From an uncultured Sphingomonas sp. (lineage in GTDB: Bacteria > Pseudomonadota > Alphaproteobacteria > Sphingomonadales > Sphingomonadaceae): a stretch of DNA of 5,468 bases. Under the pieces are notes generated by a model. It searched no databases. It saw only the letters and a program-made list of their open reading frames with translations, and was not told where the DNA came from. The position numbers and the translations under genes were made by a program. Shown piece after piece: positions 1 to 5,468 of the stretch (position 1 is its first letter; each line of letters starts with the position of its first letter). The stretch covers positions 1 to 5,468 of the forward strand of contig CAMPJH010000110.1 in NCBI GenBank assembly GCA_946886845.1. Reading direction: 5' to 3'.

Positions 1-1
1 C

Positions 2-46
2 GCCAATTTCACCGCCCCGCTGACCGAAGGCGATTTCGTCATCTAG
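2..46 (+). CDS. C-terminal end of an unidentified protein (partial)
   Basis: Only the last 14 codons and a TAG stop (44-46) are visible, reading ANFTAPLTEGDFVI. The frame is chosen because it is open from the window edge and ends 19 bp before the stop codon of the convergent kinase gene, which is typical spacing for a tail-to-tail gene pair. The sequence is too short to assign to a family, and I do not recognise it. There is no hairpin terminator in the 19-bp gap, so transcripts from the two sides may overlap. It could also be a chance open frame, as 14 codons is weak evidence. Confidence 0.45.
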   Translation, partial: ANFTAPLTEGDFVI

Positions 47-65
47 GGACGCTGCTCTTGCGCCG

Positions 66-2462
66 TTAGCCGAGGGCCTTTCGAACCGCCTTCGACAGGG
101 CTTCGGAGCGGAACGGCTTGGCGAGAATCGGCGAGTCCGGCGCGACCCGCCGGATCGCGTTGGTTTCGCTGTAGCCGGAGACGAACAGGATCTTTTGGCG
201 CGGGGCGGCCTTCAGCATCCGGCTGGCGACCTCGGCACCCGACATCGACGGCATGACGAAATCGAGGACGACGAGGTCCGGGCGCTCGGCGGCGAACTCT
301 CCGAGCGCGGTTTGCCCGTCGGCGCACTCGCGCACCCGATAGCCGTCATCGGCGAGTGCCTCGGCGATGAACCCGCGAACATCGGGATCGTCGTCGACGA
401 CCAGCACCGAGGCGCTGCGCTGTTCGGCGGGCTCGGTTTCGTCGCTATCGGATGCCCCGGCCGAGGCGTCCGCCGACCCGGCGGCCTTGAAGAGTAATTT
501 GATCGCGGTGCCATGGCCCGGGGCGGTATCGATCCGAGCGGTGCCGCCCGATTGGCGCGCCATGCCATAAACCATCGACAGTCCGAGCCCGGTGCCCTTG
601 CCGATTTCCTTGGTCGTGAAGAACGGTTCGAACGCACGGCTGGCGACATCGTCGGCCATGCCGGTGCCGGTGTCGCTGATGCACAATTCGACATAGTCAC
701 CGTCGTCGAGCTCGGGATCGCCCTCCACTTTGGTCGACCGCGCGACGAACTTGAGCACGCCGCCATTGGGCATTGCGTCGCGCGCGTTGATGGCAAGGTT
801 GAGGACCGCGACCTCGACCTGGGTCGGATCGGCCATCACCGGCATCCCGCTATCCTTCAGGTCGAACTGCTTGGTGATCCCCGGCCCGAGCACGTTGCGC
901 AGCAGCGGCCGCATGTTCTGGATGAGCGGGCCGATTTCGATTGGCCGGACCTCGAGCCGCTGCACCCTGCTGAACGCCAGCAGCTGGCCGGTCAGCCTTG
1001 CCCCGCGCTCGGCCGCGGTCAGCGCGTTGGTCGCATAGCGCTTGAGCTTTGCATTCTCGATTTGCTTGGTGACAACGTCGAGACCGCCGACGACCACGGT
1101 CAGCAAATTGTTGAAGTCATGCGCGATCCCGCCGGTCAGCTGGCCGAGTGCTTCCATTTTCTGGCTCTGCCGGAGCTGTTCCTGGGCGGCCCTGAGATCG
1201 GTGATGTCGCGCGCTTCGAACAGCAAGTAGATCACCTTGCCGTCGCGGTCCCTGACCGGCTGAACGGCAACGTCGAGATGGGCGGTCGGAACGCCCGGCC
1301 GCTCCATTATCACCTGGGCGACGAACAGCTCGCCTTTGGCGGCCGTCTTGATCGCCCGCTTCAGCAATGGCTTGTGCTGCGGATAACCGCTCAGCGTCGG
1401 CGCGTCCCAGATCTTCTGGCCGATCCCGTCGCGGGCGTTCACCGCACGCCACACCGCTTGCTTGCGATTGAGCTCGATGATCGTTCCGTCGGGATCGAGC
1501 AGCACCAGCACCTCGAGCACGGCGTCGAACACGGCACGGAAGCGGGCCTCGCTCTGGCCGAGCTCGGCGGTGCGTTCCGCAACCAGGCGCCTAAGCTCGA
1601 GCTCCGCCTCCTTGGCGAGCGTGATGTCGGTGGCGACGCCAATATAGCCTATCACCTCGCCGTCGGCTCCGAACCGCGGCTGCGACACGCTTCTCAGCCA
1701 GCGAAACTCGCCGTCGTGGCGAAGGTAGCGCCCCTCGAGCGCGAACGGTTGGCGCGATTCTTCGCCGGCGATGCTCTCGGCGACGATCCGGTCATGATCG
1801 TCGGGATGGATTCGCGTGCGCCAGTCGAGCGTTTCGGCGGCTTCCCGGCTCGACCCGGGTCCGCCGACGAACTCGACATAATGGTCGTTGACGAACTCGC
1901 GGACCCGGTCGAGCCGGGTCACCCACATCATCGCCGGCGCCGAGTTGGCGATCCGCTTGAAGCGCGCCTCGCTCTCACGAAGCGCGCGCTCGGCCGACCG
2001 CTGCTCGGTGACGTCGGCGACCAGGATGACAATCCCGTTGATGCTTCCGCCGGTGCCCTTCCACGGCACATATTGGACCTGGACAGCGACCCTGCCGCGG
2101 CTGTTGTGGTCCATCTCCGCGACGAACAATTGCGGCTCCCCGGCAAGCGTGGCCTGGAGCAATGGCTCGCGATGCGCCCAGGCGGTTTCGCCAAGCAGCT
2201 CGCGGATCGTTTGGCCAAGGATGTCGGCGCGTGGCCGGCCCAGCCATTCGGCGAGGCTTGCGTTGAGGAAGCGGTACTTCAAGTCTCGGTCGAGATAGGC
2301 GACCATCACCGGCAGCAGGTCGGCGAGCGCCAGCATGCCCGGACCGGTGAAGAACTCGGCCGGTAAATGGTTCGGCAGGTCGAGCGCAGCCGGATCGAGG
2401 GCCGGGGAGGCAGGGCGTCGGCCCGCGCCGGATTTGGCCTTGTCCTTCGCTCCCGTCGCCAT
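66..2462 (-). CDS. Soluble hybrid sensor histidine kinase (PAS-PAS-PAS-HisKA-HATPase-REC)
   Basis: A 798-residue sensor kinase that should autophosphorylate a histidine and pass the phosphate to its own receiver domain. Visible order: PAS 1 about residues 45-152; PAS 2 with PAC-like end about 165-283 (includes [10 protein letters not shown] and a [10 protein letters not shown] end); a short helical linker; PAS 3 about 303-422 (ends LFEARDIT); HisKA H-box GGIAHDFNN with the phospho-acceptor His448; ATPase N-box [10 protein letters not shown] (Asn559), G1 DTGTG (597-601), F-box FEPFFTT (611-617), G2 GKGTGLGLS (621-629); an acidic Ser/Ala linker; and a receiver with Asp690-692, phospho-acceptor Asp734, Ser762 and Lys782. 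All catalytic residues are present. No membrane segment or signal peptide is visible, so it is probably cytoplasmic. No LOV cysteine motif is seen and the PAS ligands are unknown. The start is the first ATG after an in-frame TGA seven codons upstream; its ribosome binding site is poor. It lies 70 bp downstream of the GNAT gene on the same strand. No separate response regulator is in the window, so the output partner is unknown. Confidence 0.95.
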   Translation of the reverse strand: MATGAKDKAKSGAGRRPASPALDPAALDLPNHLPAEFFTGPGMLALADLLPVMVAYLDRDLKYRFLNASLAEWLGRPRADILGQTIRELLGETAWAHREPLLQATLAGEPQLFVAEMDHNSRGRVAVQVQYVPWKGTGGSINGIVILVADVTEQRSAERALRESEARFKRIANSAPAMMWVTRLDRVREFVNDHYVEFVGGPGSSREAAETLDWRTRIHPDDHDRIVAESIAGEESRQPFALEGRYLRHDGEFRWLRSVSQPRFGADGEVIGYIGVATDITLAKEAELELRRLVAERTAELGQSEARFRAVFDAVLEVLVLLDPDGTIIELNRKQAVWRAVNARDGIGQKIWDAPTLSGYPQHKPLLKRAIKTAAKGELFVAQVIMERPGVPTAHLDVAVQPVRDRDGKVIYLLFEARDITDLRAAQEQLRQSQKMEALGQLTGGIAHDFNNLLTVVVGGLDVVTKQIENAKLKRYATNALTAAERGARLTGQLLAFSRVQRLEVRPIEIGPLIQNMRPLLRNVLGPGITKQFDLKDSGMPVMADPTQVEVAVLNLAINARDAMPNGGVLKFVARSTKVEGDPELDDGDYVELCISDTGTGMADDVASRAFEPFFTTKEIGKGTGLGLSMVYGMARQSGGTARIDTAPGHGTAIKLLFKAAGSADASAGASDSDETEPAEQRSASVLVVDDDPDVRGFIAEALADDGYRVRECADGQTALGEFAAERPDLVVLDFVMPSMSGAEVASRMLKAAPRQKILFVSGYSETNAIRRVAPDSPILAKPFRSEALSKAVRKALG

Positions 2463-2532
2463 GGCTCGAAAGACTGCGCATCAACCCACGGAAGCGCAAG
2501 GAAAAGCTGCGCCGGCGAGGAGCCGGGCACCG

Positions 2533-3078
2533 CTAGGCGGCAAGTGTTTCCGACGTGTCTCCGGCGGTCGACAGCCTTAGCCGAAGCAGTCGTGCCGGCG
2601 AATCCGAGCCGCGCGCGCAGCTCCGCCGCGGAGCGACGATCCCGGTCGGCTCGAAGCCGAGCTTCTCGAGCACTCGGGCCGAAGCCGGATTGTCGAGAAA
2701 GTGGGACGCTTCCAAAGCCGCCAGCCGCAAGGCGCGGGCGATGTCGATCAGCGCGGTCGCGGCCTCCGTTGCGATCCCGCGGCCCCAGTGGGCTCGGGCG
2801 ATCCAATAGCCGAGCTCAACCGCGCCCGACGGCCGCCGGCCGAGCCCGCAGGCGCCGACCAGCCGCGGCGCGCCGTCGGTCCGTTCCATGATCATGAAGG
2901 ACGGCAGCAGCGGGTCGCGGGGCCGGGCGAGAAACGCCTCGGCGTCGCGCAGACCATAGGGCGAGGGCGCCGTCGCCAGGTTGCGAAGGATTCGCTCGTG
3001 GGCGATCGCCGCCGCGAGCGCCGGCGCGTCTTCGGGGAATCCGGGCCGCAGGAGCAGCCTGTTGGTTCGCGCGAACAT
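2533..3078 (-). CDS. GNAT-family N-acetyltransferase, RimJ/RimL type
   Basis: A 181-residue protein that should transfer an acetyl group from acetyl-CoA to an amine (protein N-terminus or small molecule); the substrate cannot be told from sequence. Family features: the N-terminal strand [17 protein letters not shown], the central [19 protein letters not shown] with the acetyl-CoA pyrophosphate loop (W98 G99 R100 G101 I102 A103), and [18 protein letters not shown] (130-146), all typical of Acetyltransf_3 (RimJ/RimL) proteins. After about residue 146 it is Arg/Ser-rich and less like the family. The frame is open 35 codons further upstream, but the start at 3078 is preferred because GGAGGAGAAGG ends 4 nt before this ATG, the family normally begins here, and the upstream translation would run through the terminator hairpin. 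It follows rpmA on the same strand, but a terminator separates them, so it may need read-through or its own promoter. Confidence 0.9.
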   Translation of the reverse strand: MFARTNRLLLRPGFPEDAPALAAAIAHERILRNLATAPSPYGLRDAEAFLARPRDPLLPSFMIMERTDGAPRLVGACGLGRRPSGAVELGYWIARAHWGRGIATEAATALIDIARALRLAALEASHFLDNPASARVLEKLGFEPTGIVAPRRSCARGSDSPARLLRLRLSTAGDTSETLAA

Positions 3079-3082
3079 TCTT

Positions 3083-3093
3083 CCTTCTCCTCC
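3083..3093 (-). promoter_or_regulatory. Shine-Dalgarno site of the GNAT gene
   Basis: On the minus strand this reads GGAGGAGAAGG, followed by AAGA and the ATG at 3078. It is the strongest ribosome binding site in the window and decides the GNAT start. The part GGAGAAGG is also complementary to the element at 3130-3138 upstream in the same transcript. Confidence 0.8.
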
Positions 3094-3098
3094 ACGCC

Positions 3099-3119
3099 CG
3101 CGCCCCCAAGCGGGACGCG
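3099..3119 (-). other. Imperfect GC-rich hairpin in the GNAT leader
   Basis: CGCGCCC (3099-3105) can pair with GGG-A-CGCG (3112-3119) with one bulged A (3115) and a 6-nt loop. It sits between the terminator and the GNAT ribosome binding site. There is no T-tract on either side, so it is not a terminator. It may only reflect local GC content. Confidence 0.35.
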
Positions 3120-3129
3120 TTACGATTTC

Positions 3130-3181
3130 GGGAGAAGGAAAAAGAAAAAGGGGAGACCCCTCGGGGGGCTCCCCTTCTCCC
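3130..3181 (-). repeat. 9-bp inverted repeat flanking the terminator
   Basis: GGGAGAAGG (3130-3138) and CCTTCTCCC (3173-3181) are perfect inverted copies that enclose the terminator stem and its T-tract. The inner arm at 3173-3174 overlaps the terminator stem by two bases. In the minus-strand RNA the later copy, CCTTCTCCC, lies after the T-tract and is also complementary to the GNAT ribosome binding site, so two alternative pairings are possible. Confidence 0.6.
3139..3174 (-). terminator. Rho-independent terminator of the rplU-rpmA operon
   Basis: On the minus strand, GGGGAG (3174-3169) pairs with CTCCCC (3155-3150). Inside, after one C/T mismatch, CCCC pairs with GGGG around a 3-nt CGA loop. 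The stem is followed at once by the T-rich tract TTTTTCTTTTT (3149-3139). This is a classical intrinsic terminator placed 83 bp after the rpmA stop and 61 bp before the GNAT ribosome binding site region, so it should end most rplU-rpmA transcripts. Confidence 0.8.
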
Positions 3182-3232
3182 ATATTGGCTTCGATCTTTT
3201 TTTCTAGGATCTCGTCCGGGCCGCCCCTTATG

Positions 3233-3257
3233 GGAACGGTCCCTTTATGACCGTTCC
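3233..3257. terminator. Perfect 9-bp hairpin abutting the rpmA stop codon
   Basis: GGAACGGTC (3233-3241) and GACCGTTCC (3249-3257) form a perfect stem with a 7-nt loop. The right arm overlaps the last base of the rpmA stop codon (3257-3259). On the minus strand no T-tract follows, so it is more likely a 3'-end stabilising structure for rpmA mRNA than a strong terminator. On the + strand TATTTT follows, but no + strand gene leads into it. Confidence 0.5.
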
Positions 3258-3526
3258 TATTTTGTCGCTTCCGCTGCCGGCATGACGTGCACGTACTTGC
3301 GGCCGAGCTTGCCGTCTCGGAAGGCGACAGTCCCGTCGGTCAGTGCAAAAAGCGTGTGGTCCTTGCCCATGCCGACGTTGTCGCCGGGGTGCCACTTGGT
3401 GCCGCGCTGGCGCACGATGATGCTTCCGGCGCGCGCGCTCTGGCTGCCGAACAATTTCACGCCGAGGCGCTTGCTCTCACTGTCGCGGCCGTTGCGGGAC
3501 GAGCCGCCTGCTTTCTTATGTGCCAT
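3257..3526 (-). CDS. rpmA: 50S ribosomal protein L27
   Basis: An 89-residue L27 protein of normal length. It begins [20 protein letters not shown], the highly conserved N-terminal tail that reaches towards the peptidyl transferase centre of the 50S subunit, and continues with [20 protein letters not shown] and [20 protein letters not shown], both family signatures. The N-terminus begins directly with MAHKK, with none of the cleaved pre-sequence that some Firmicutes L27 proteins carry. The ATG is 6 bp after the rplU stop, so the two genes are one operon and L27 may be translated by coupling with L21; its own ribosome binding site is weak (AAGAAG in the rplU end). Confidence 0.98.
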   Translation of the reverse strand: MAHKKAGGSSRNGRDSESKRLGVKLFGSQSARAGSIIVRQRGTKWHPGDNVGMGKDHTLFALTDGTVAFRDGKLGRKYVHVMPAAEATK

Positions 3527-3532
3527 GGTCGC

Positions 3533-4060
3533 TTACTTCTTCGGCTTGGTGGGTTTCTTGGCCGCGGCCTTAGCAGGTGCAGCATTTTTTGTCGACGGCT
3601 TCGTCGCTTTGGGGGCCGCCTTTTTCGCGGCCGCCGGCTTTTCGGCCTTGGCGGCGGGCTTCGCTTCGACGCTCTCGCCGACAGCAGCCGTCTCCGCCGC
3701 TTCGGCCTTGGCCGGCTTCGCCGCTTCGGCCTTGGCCGGCGTCGTCGTCTTCTCCGCCTGGTGGTCGCCGATGGCGACGATCCTCAGGATCGTGTGCTGC
3801 TGGCGATGGCCCTTCTTGCGGCGGTAATTGTGGCGGCGGCGCTTCTTGAACACCGTCACCTTGTCGCCCTTGGCCTGGGCGATAATCTCGGCGGCGACGG
3901 TGAGGCCGTCCGTCTTCTTCAAATCGGAGCCGTCACCGGCGAGCAGGACGTCGCCCAGAGTGACCTTGTCACCGGCGTTTCCGTCCATCTTCTCGACGAC
4001 GATCTTGTCTCCGGGGGCGACGCGATACTGCTTGCCGCCCGTGCGCACGACTGCGAACAT
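3533..4060 (-). CDS. rplU: 50S ribosomal protein L21 with long Lys/Ala/Pro-rich C-terminal tail
   Basis: A 175-residue L21, a large-subunit protein that binds 23S rRNA. Residues 1 to about 102 are the standard L21 fold: [18 protein letters not shown] at the start, and the rRNA-binding signature [20 protein letters not shown] (from about 78) followed by the conserved end of the core. The usual protein is about 103 residues long, so about 73 residues are extra. The tail is Ala, Lys, Pro, Glu and Thr, with no hydrophobic core; it is mixed in charge at first and strongly basic at the end (ends [11 protein letters not shown]). It includes a duplicated PAKAEAA unit encoded by a 24-bp tandem repeat. 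Such tails resemble histone H1-like disordered tails; a role is not known. It is the first gene of the rplU-rpmA operon. The ribosome binding site is weak (AGAAGAGA). Confidence 0.97.
   Translation of the reverse strand: MFAVVRTGGKQYRVAPGDKIVVEKMDGNAGDKVTLGDVLLAGDGSDLKKTDGLTVAAEIIAQAKGDKVTVFKKRRRHNYRRKKGHRQQHTILRIVAIGDHQAEKTTTPAKAEAAKPAKAEAAETAAVGESVEAKPAAKAEKPAAAKKAAPKATKPSTKNAAPAKAAAKKPTKPKK
3695..3740 (-). repeat. Tandem direct repeat in the rplU tail, 24-bp period
   Basis: The 22-bp sequence at 3695-3716 recurs exactly at 3719-3740, an offset of 24 bp or eight codons, so the reading frame is kept. It encodes two copies of the PAKAEAA-type octapeptide in the L21 tail. Exact DNA identity rather than only protein similarity points to a recent duplication by replication slippage. 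Confidence 0.85.
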
Positions 4061-4085
4061 TGGCTTGTCTCTTCTGTGCTTGTGC

Positions 4086-4113
4086 CGCGCGTCCGGCCAA
4101 CCGCCTCCGCGCG
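4086..4113 (-). other. Hairpin at the 5' end of the predicted rplU leader
   Basis: CGCGCG (4108-4113) can pair with CGCGCG (4086-4091) around a 16-nt loop that has a small GGC/GCC inner stem. If transcription starts about 7 nt after the predicted -10, this hairpin lies at the very start of a leader of about 56 nt. Leaders of ribosomal protein operons are often autoregulatory, but I do not recognise this as a described L21 leader. Confidence 0.35.
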
Positions 4114-4122
4114 AAAGCGAGC

Positions 4123-4151
4123 CGCCTATGGCAGCGGCCGCTGCCTGTCAA
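4123..4151 (-). promoter_or_regulatory. Candidate sigma-70 type promoter of rplU-rpmA with palindromic spacer
   Basis: On the minus strand a perfect -35 TTGACA (4151-4146) is followed by a 17-nt spacer and a weak -10 TAGGCG (4128-4123). Spacing is ideal, and the position, 63 bp before the rplU start, suits the operon. Sixteen of the 17 spacer bases are a perfect palindrome, GGCAGCGGCCGCTGCC (4130-4145). The -10 is poor compared with TATAAT, so this is a candidate. Confidence 0.6.
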
Positions 4152-4177
4152 CCGATGCAGCCGGACCGGTGAGTAGC

Positions 4178-4200
4178 CGGCGTGGAGTAAATCCACGCCG
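4178..4200. other. Perfect 9-bp hairpin upstream of the rplU promoter
   Basis: CGGCGTGGA (4178-4186) and TCCACGCCG (4192-4200) form a perfect inverted repeat around GTAAA. It lies 27 bp upstream of the -35 hexamer and about 100 bp downstream of the hspQ stop. No T-tract follows on either strand, so it is not a standard intrinsic terminator. It could be a protein binding site upstream of the rplU promoter or a 3' structure of the hspQ mRNA. The rest of 4201-4301 shows nothing I can assign. Confidence 0.5.
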
Positions 4201-4301
4201 TCGATCGACGCGGCTTTGCCGGTCGTCGGCCGGTTCTCGCCATCTCTTCGCGCTGCCTCGCGATCGCTACACAATCACTCGCCTGCGCTCGGCGTCTCGA
4301 A

Positions 4302-4670
4302 CTAATGCCGGTGCTCTGGCCTTAGCCGGTAGCGGCCGGAGTCGAAACCGGCGAACATGGTCTCGATCGCCGGATGGTCGATCGGCTCGTCGGTCTCGTC
4401 GGGGATCAGGTTCTGCTGGCTGACGTAAGCGACGTAGCTCGCTTCGGCATTCTCGGCGAGCAGGTGGTAGAAGGGTTGATCCTTCGAGGGGCGCATCGCT
4501 TCGGGAATCGCCTCGTACCATTCCTCGCTGTTGGCGAATTCGGCGTCGACGTCGAAAATCACGCCGCGGAAGTCGAGCAGCCGATGGCGCACGACTTCGC
4601 CGATGGCAAAGCGCGCCTCGGCAATGGCGATCTTTCGGTCCACGGACCCAAAACGTTCAAATGCCAACAT
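4302..4670 (-). CDS. hspQ: HspQ/YccV family protein (heat-shock, hemimethylated-DNA-binding)
   Basis: A 122-residue protein of the HspQ (YccV-like) family. E. coli HspQ, about 105 aa, was described as a heat-shock protein binding hemimethylated oriC DNA, and Yersinia HspQ as an enhancer of Lon protease; which applies here is unknown. Recognisable parts: ARFAIGEVVRHRLLDFRGVI FDVD-type start of the fold (19-42), the insert NSEEWYEAIPEAMRPSKDQP (47-66), the strand FYHLLAEN (67-74), and SYVAYVSQQNLIPDE (78-92). It has about 18 residues before the core and ends in a basic, His-containing tail. The start is supported by AGGAAG 3 nt before the ATG (TAGGAAGCC-ATG). It is upstream of rplU on the same strand but 241 bp away with a promoter candidate between, so it is probably a separate unit. 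It is divergent from the tRNA gene. Confidence 0.88.
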   Translation of the reverse strand: MLAFERFGSVDRKIAIAEARFAIGEVVRHRLLDFRGVIFDVDAEFANSEEWYEAIPEAMRPSKDQPFYHLLAENAEASYVAYVSQQNLIPDETDEPIDHPAIETMFAGFDSGRYRLRPEHRH

Positions 4671-4778
4671 GGCTTCCTATTTAGGGGCAGGGTGAGGCTA
4701 GGCAAGGACAAGAGCCGCTGCTAGAGGCGCGCGTCCGCTCGCGCCGGCAAGCCGGCACGCCCCAATACATCGTCCCGC
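4671..4778. other. Divergent intergenic region between hspQ and tRNA-Ser
   Basis: Promoters for hspQ (leftwards) and the tRNA gene (rightwards) should be here, but I cannot assign hexamers with confidence. The region has a GCCGGC-AA-GCCGGC inverted repeat (about 4745-4757), and CAATACAT (4763-4770) could be a -10 for the tRNA. On the hspQ side only the ribosome binding site and an AT-rich TAAATA stretch stand out. Confidence 0.35.
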
Positions 4779-4868
<90 letters not shown>

Positions 4869-4906
4869 CCGATGCATGGCCGGCATGACTTCAGCAGCGC
4901 ATTCCA

Positions 4907-5468
4907 ATGCTTAGCGCCAGCACGCTTCGCGATCGCCGCGGCCTGTGGGCCTTCATCCTCGGGGTGATCGCCGTCACTGCCGGCGTGCTGCTTCATGCGC
5001 CGATGTTCTGGATGGGCCGCCACATGGGCTTCCGGCTCTACGGAATGCCGATGGGGGCCGACATGGTCATCGGCATGGCCGTGATCGTCGCGGGGGTCGC
5101 GATCGCCGCCTACGGCCTGCTTCCCCGCAACATCTCGAAGCAGCTTGCCGCCAGCCAGGACATCGTCGTTTCGCCGCCAGAGGACGCGCCGCTTACGGCA
5201 GCGCACTGGATGCTGATGTGCGTCCTCGTCCTGGCGCTCACCATCGACATCATGAAGCCGGCCAGCCTCGGCTTCACCATTCCTGGAATGGTAAGCGAAT
5301 ATCGGGCGAGCAAGGCGACGGTTTCGCTGGTGCCGTTCTTCGCGCTCACCGGCACCGTCGTCGGCTCGGTCGTCTGGGGCATCATCGCCGACATCTACGG
5401 GCGCAAGGCGTCAATCCTGCTGTCGGCGGTGATGTTCGTCGGCACCTCGATCTGCGGCGCGATGCCCT
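4907..5468 (+). CDS. MFS transporter with N-terminal two-helix extension (5' part, truncated by window end)
   Basis: The frame is open from an in-frame TGA (4886-4888) to the window end, giving 187 residues from the first ATG. The N-terminus MLSASTLRDRRG is short and basic, followed by hydrophobic segments at about 13-29, 51-70, 101-126, 138-158 and 169-187. The major facilitator signature (motif A) is G158-I-I-A-D162-I-Y-G165-R166-K167, which in standard MFS proteins lies between helices 2 and 3. Here two membrane segments and a loop (71-100, LPRNISKQLAASQDIVVSPP...) come before the segments that match MFS helices 1 and 2, so a 14-helix layout is suggested. It would move a small solute across the inner membrane; the substrate cannot be told from this part. 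No clear ribosome binding site is seen. The gene starts 38 nt after the tRNA with no terminator between, so read-through transcription is possible. Confidence 0.85.
   Translation, partial: MLSASTLRDRRGLWAFILGVIAVTAGVLLHAPMFWMGRHMGFRLYGMPMGADMVIGMAVIVAGVAIAAYGLLPRNISKQLAASQDIVVSPPEDAPLTAAHWMLMCVLVLALTIDIMKPASLGFTIPGMVSEYRASKATVSLVPFFALTGTVVGSVVWGIIADIYGRKASILLSAVMFVGTSICGAMP

Noticed and set aside
513..2366. A 617-codon open frame on the + strand opposite the kinase gene
   Set aside because: It is antisense to a complete, motif-rich kinase. Long antisense frames are common in GC-rich genes, and its translation (Arg/His/Asp/Gly/Leu-rich, no recognisable domain) looks like a shadow.
3079..3183. 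A 35-residue N-terminal extension of the GNAT protein
   Set aside because: It would be encoded by the terminator hairpin, is low in complexity ([10 protein letters not shown]...), and bypasses the strong ribosome binding site before the ATG at 3078.
3233..3257. GGAAC...GTTCC read as an EcfG general stress response promoter
   Set aside because: The spacing between GGAAC and CGTT is only 14 bases, shorter than the usual 16-17, and the symmetry is explained by a hairpin after rpmA.
4146..4241. A 31-codon small frame on the minus strand upstream of rplU, starting with MARTGRRPAK
   Set aside because: It has no convincing ribosome binding site, overlaps the 4178-4200 hairpin and ends in the -35 hexamer, with arginine-rich composition typical of chance frames.
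3287..4423. A 378-codon open frame on the + strand across rpmA, rplU and part of hspQ
   Set aside because: It is antisense to three well-supported genes and has no family features; the Ala/Leu/Arg-rich middle is the reverse of the L21 tail.

Overview
This is a high-G+C window (mostly GC-rich codons, strong third-position G/C bias) from what looks like an alphaproteobacterium, most likely a Sphingomonas-like member of the Sphingomonadales. That placement is an inference from the gene set (rplU-rpmA followed by a GNAT gene, an alphaproteobacterial-style HspQ, a soluble PAS-rich hybrid kinase); there is no rRNA or other decisive marker here.

Layout from left to right. The first 46 bases are the 3' end of an unidentified + strand gene, which converges on a large minus-strand gene for a soluble hybrid histidine kinase (three PAS domains, HisKA, HATPase_c and a receiver, 798 aa). 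Upstream of the kinase, on the same strand and 70 bp away, is a RimJ/RimL-type GNAT acetyltransferase (start placed at 3078 on a good ribosome binding site). Next is a 178-bp intergenic region with a strong intrinsic terminator and other hairpins, then the ribosomal protein operon rplU-rpmA (L21-L27, 6 bp apart), transcribed on the minus strand. L21 carries a Lys/Ala/Pro-rich tail of about 73 residues beyond the normal core. A 241-bp gap upstream of rplU holds a TTGACA-type promoter candidate whose 17-nt spacer contains a perfect 16-bp palindrome, plus two hairpins. Then comes hspQ on the minus strand.

On the other side of a 108-bp divergent region, a tRNA-Ser(CGA) gene with encoded CCA reads rightwards, followed 38 nt later by the start of a membrane transporter of the major facilitator superfamily that runs off the window. 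Its MFS core seems to begin only after two extra N-terminal membrane segments.

The genes form mainly housekeeping units: ribosome (L21, L27), translation (tRNA-Ser), proteostasis or replication control (HspQ), with accessory signalling (kinase), acetyltransferase and transport functions. I see no mobile element, CRISPR array, phage gene or toxin-antitoxin pair. No clearly new system is evident. The most interesting signals are small: the palindromic promoter spacer of rplU, the attenuator-like arrangement of complementary elements between rpmA and the GNAT gene, the L21 tail, and the extended MFS protein.
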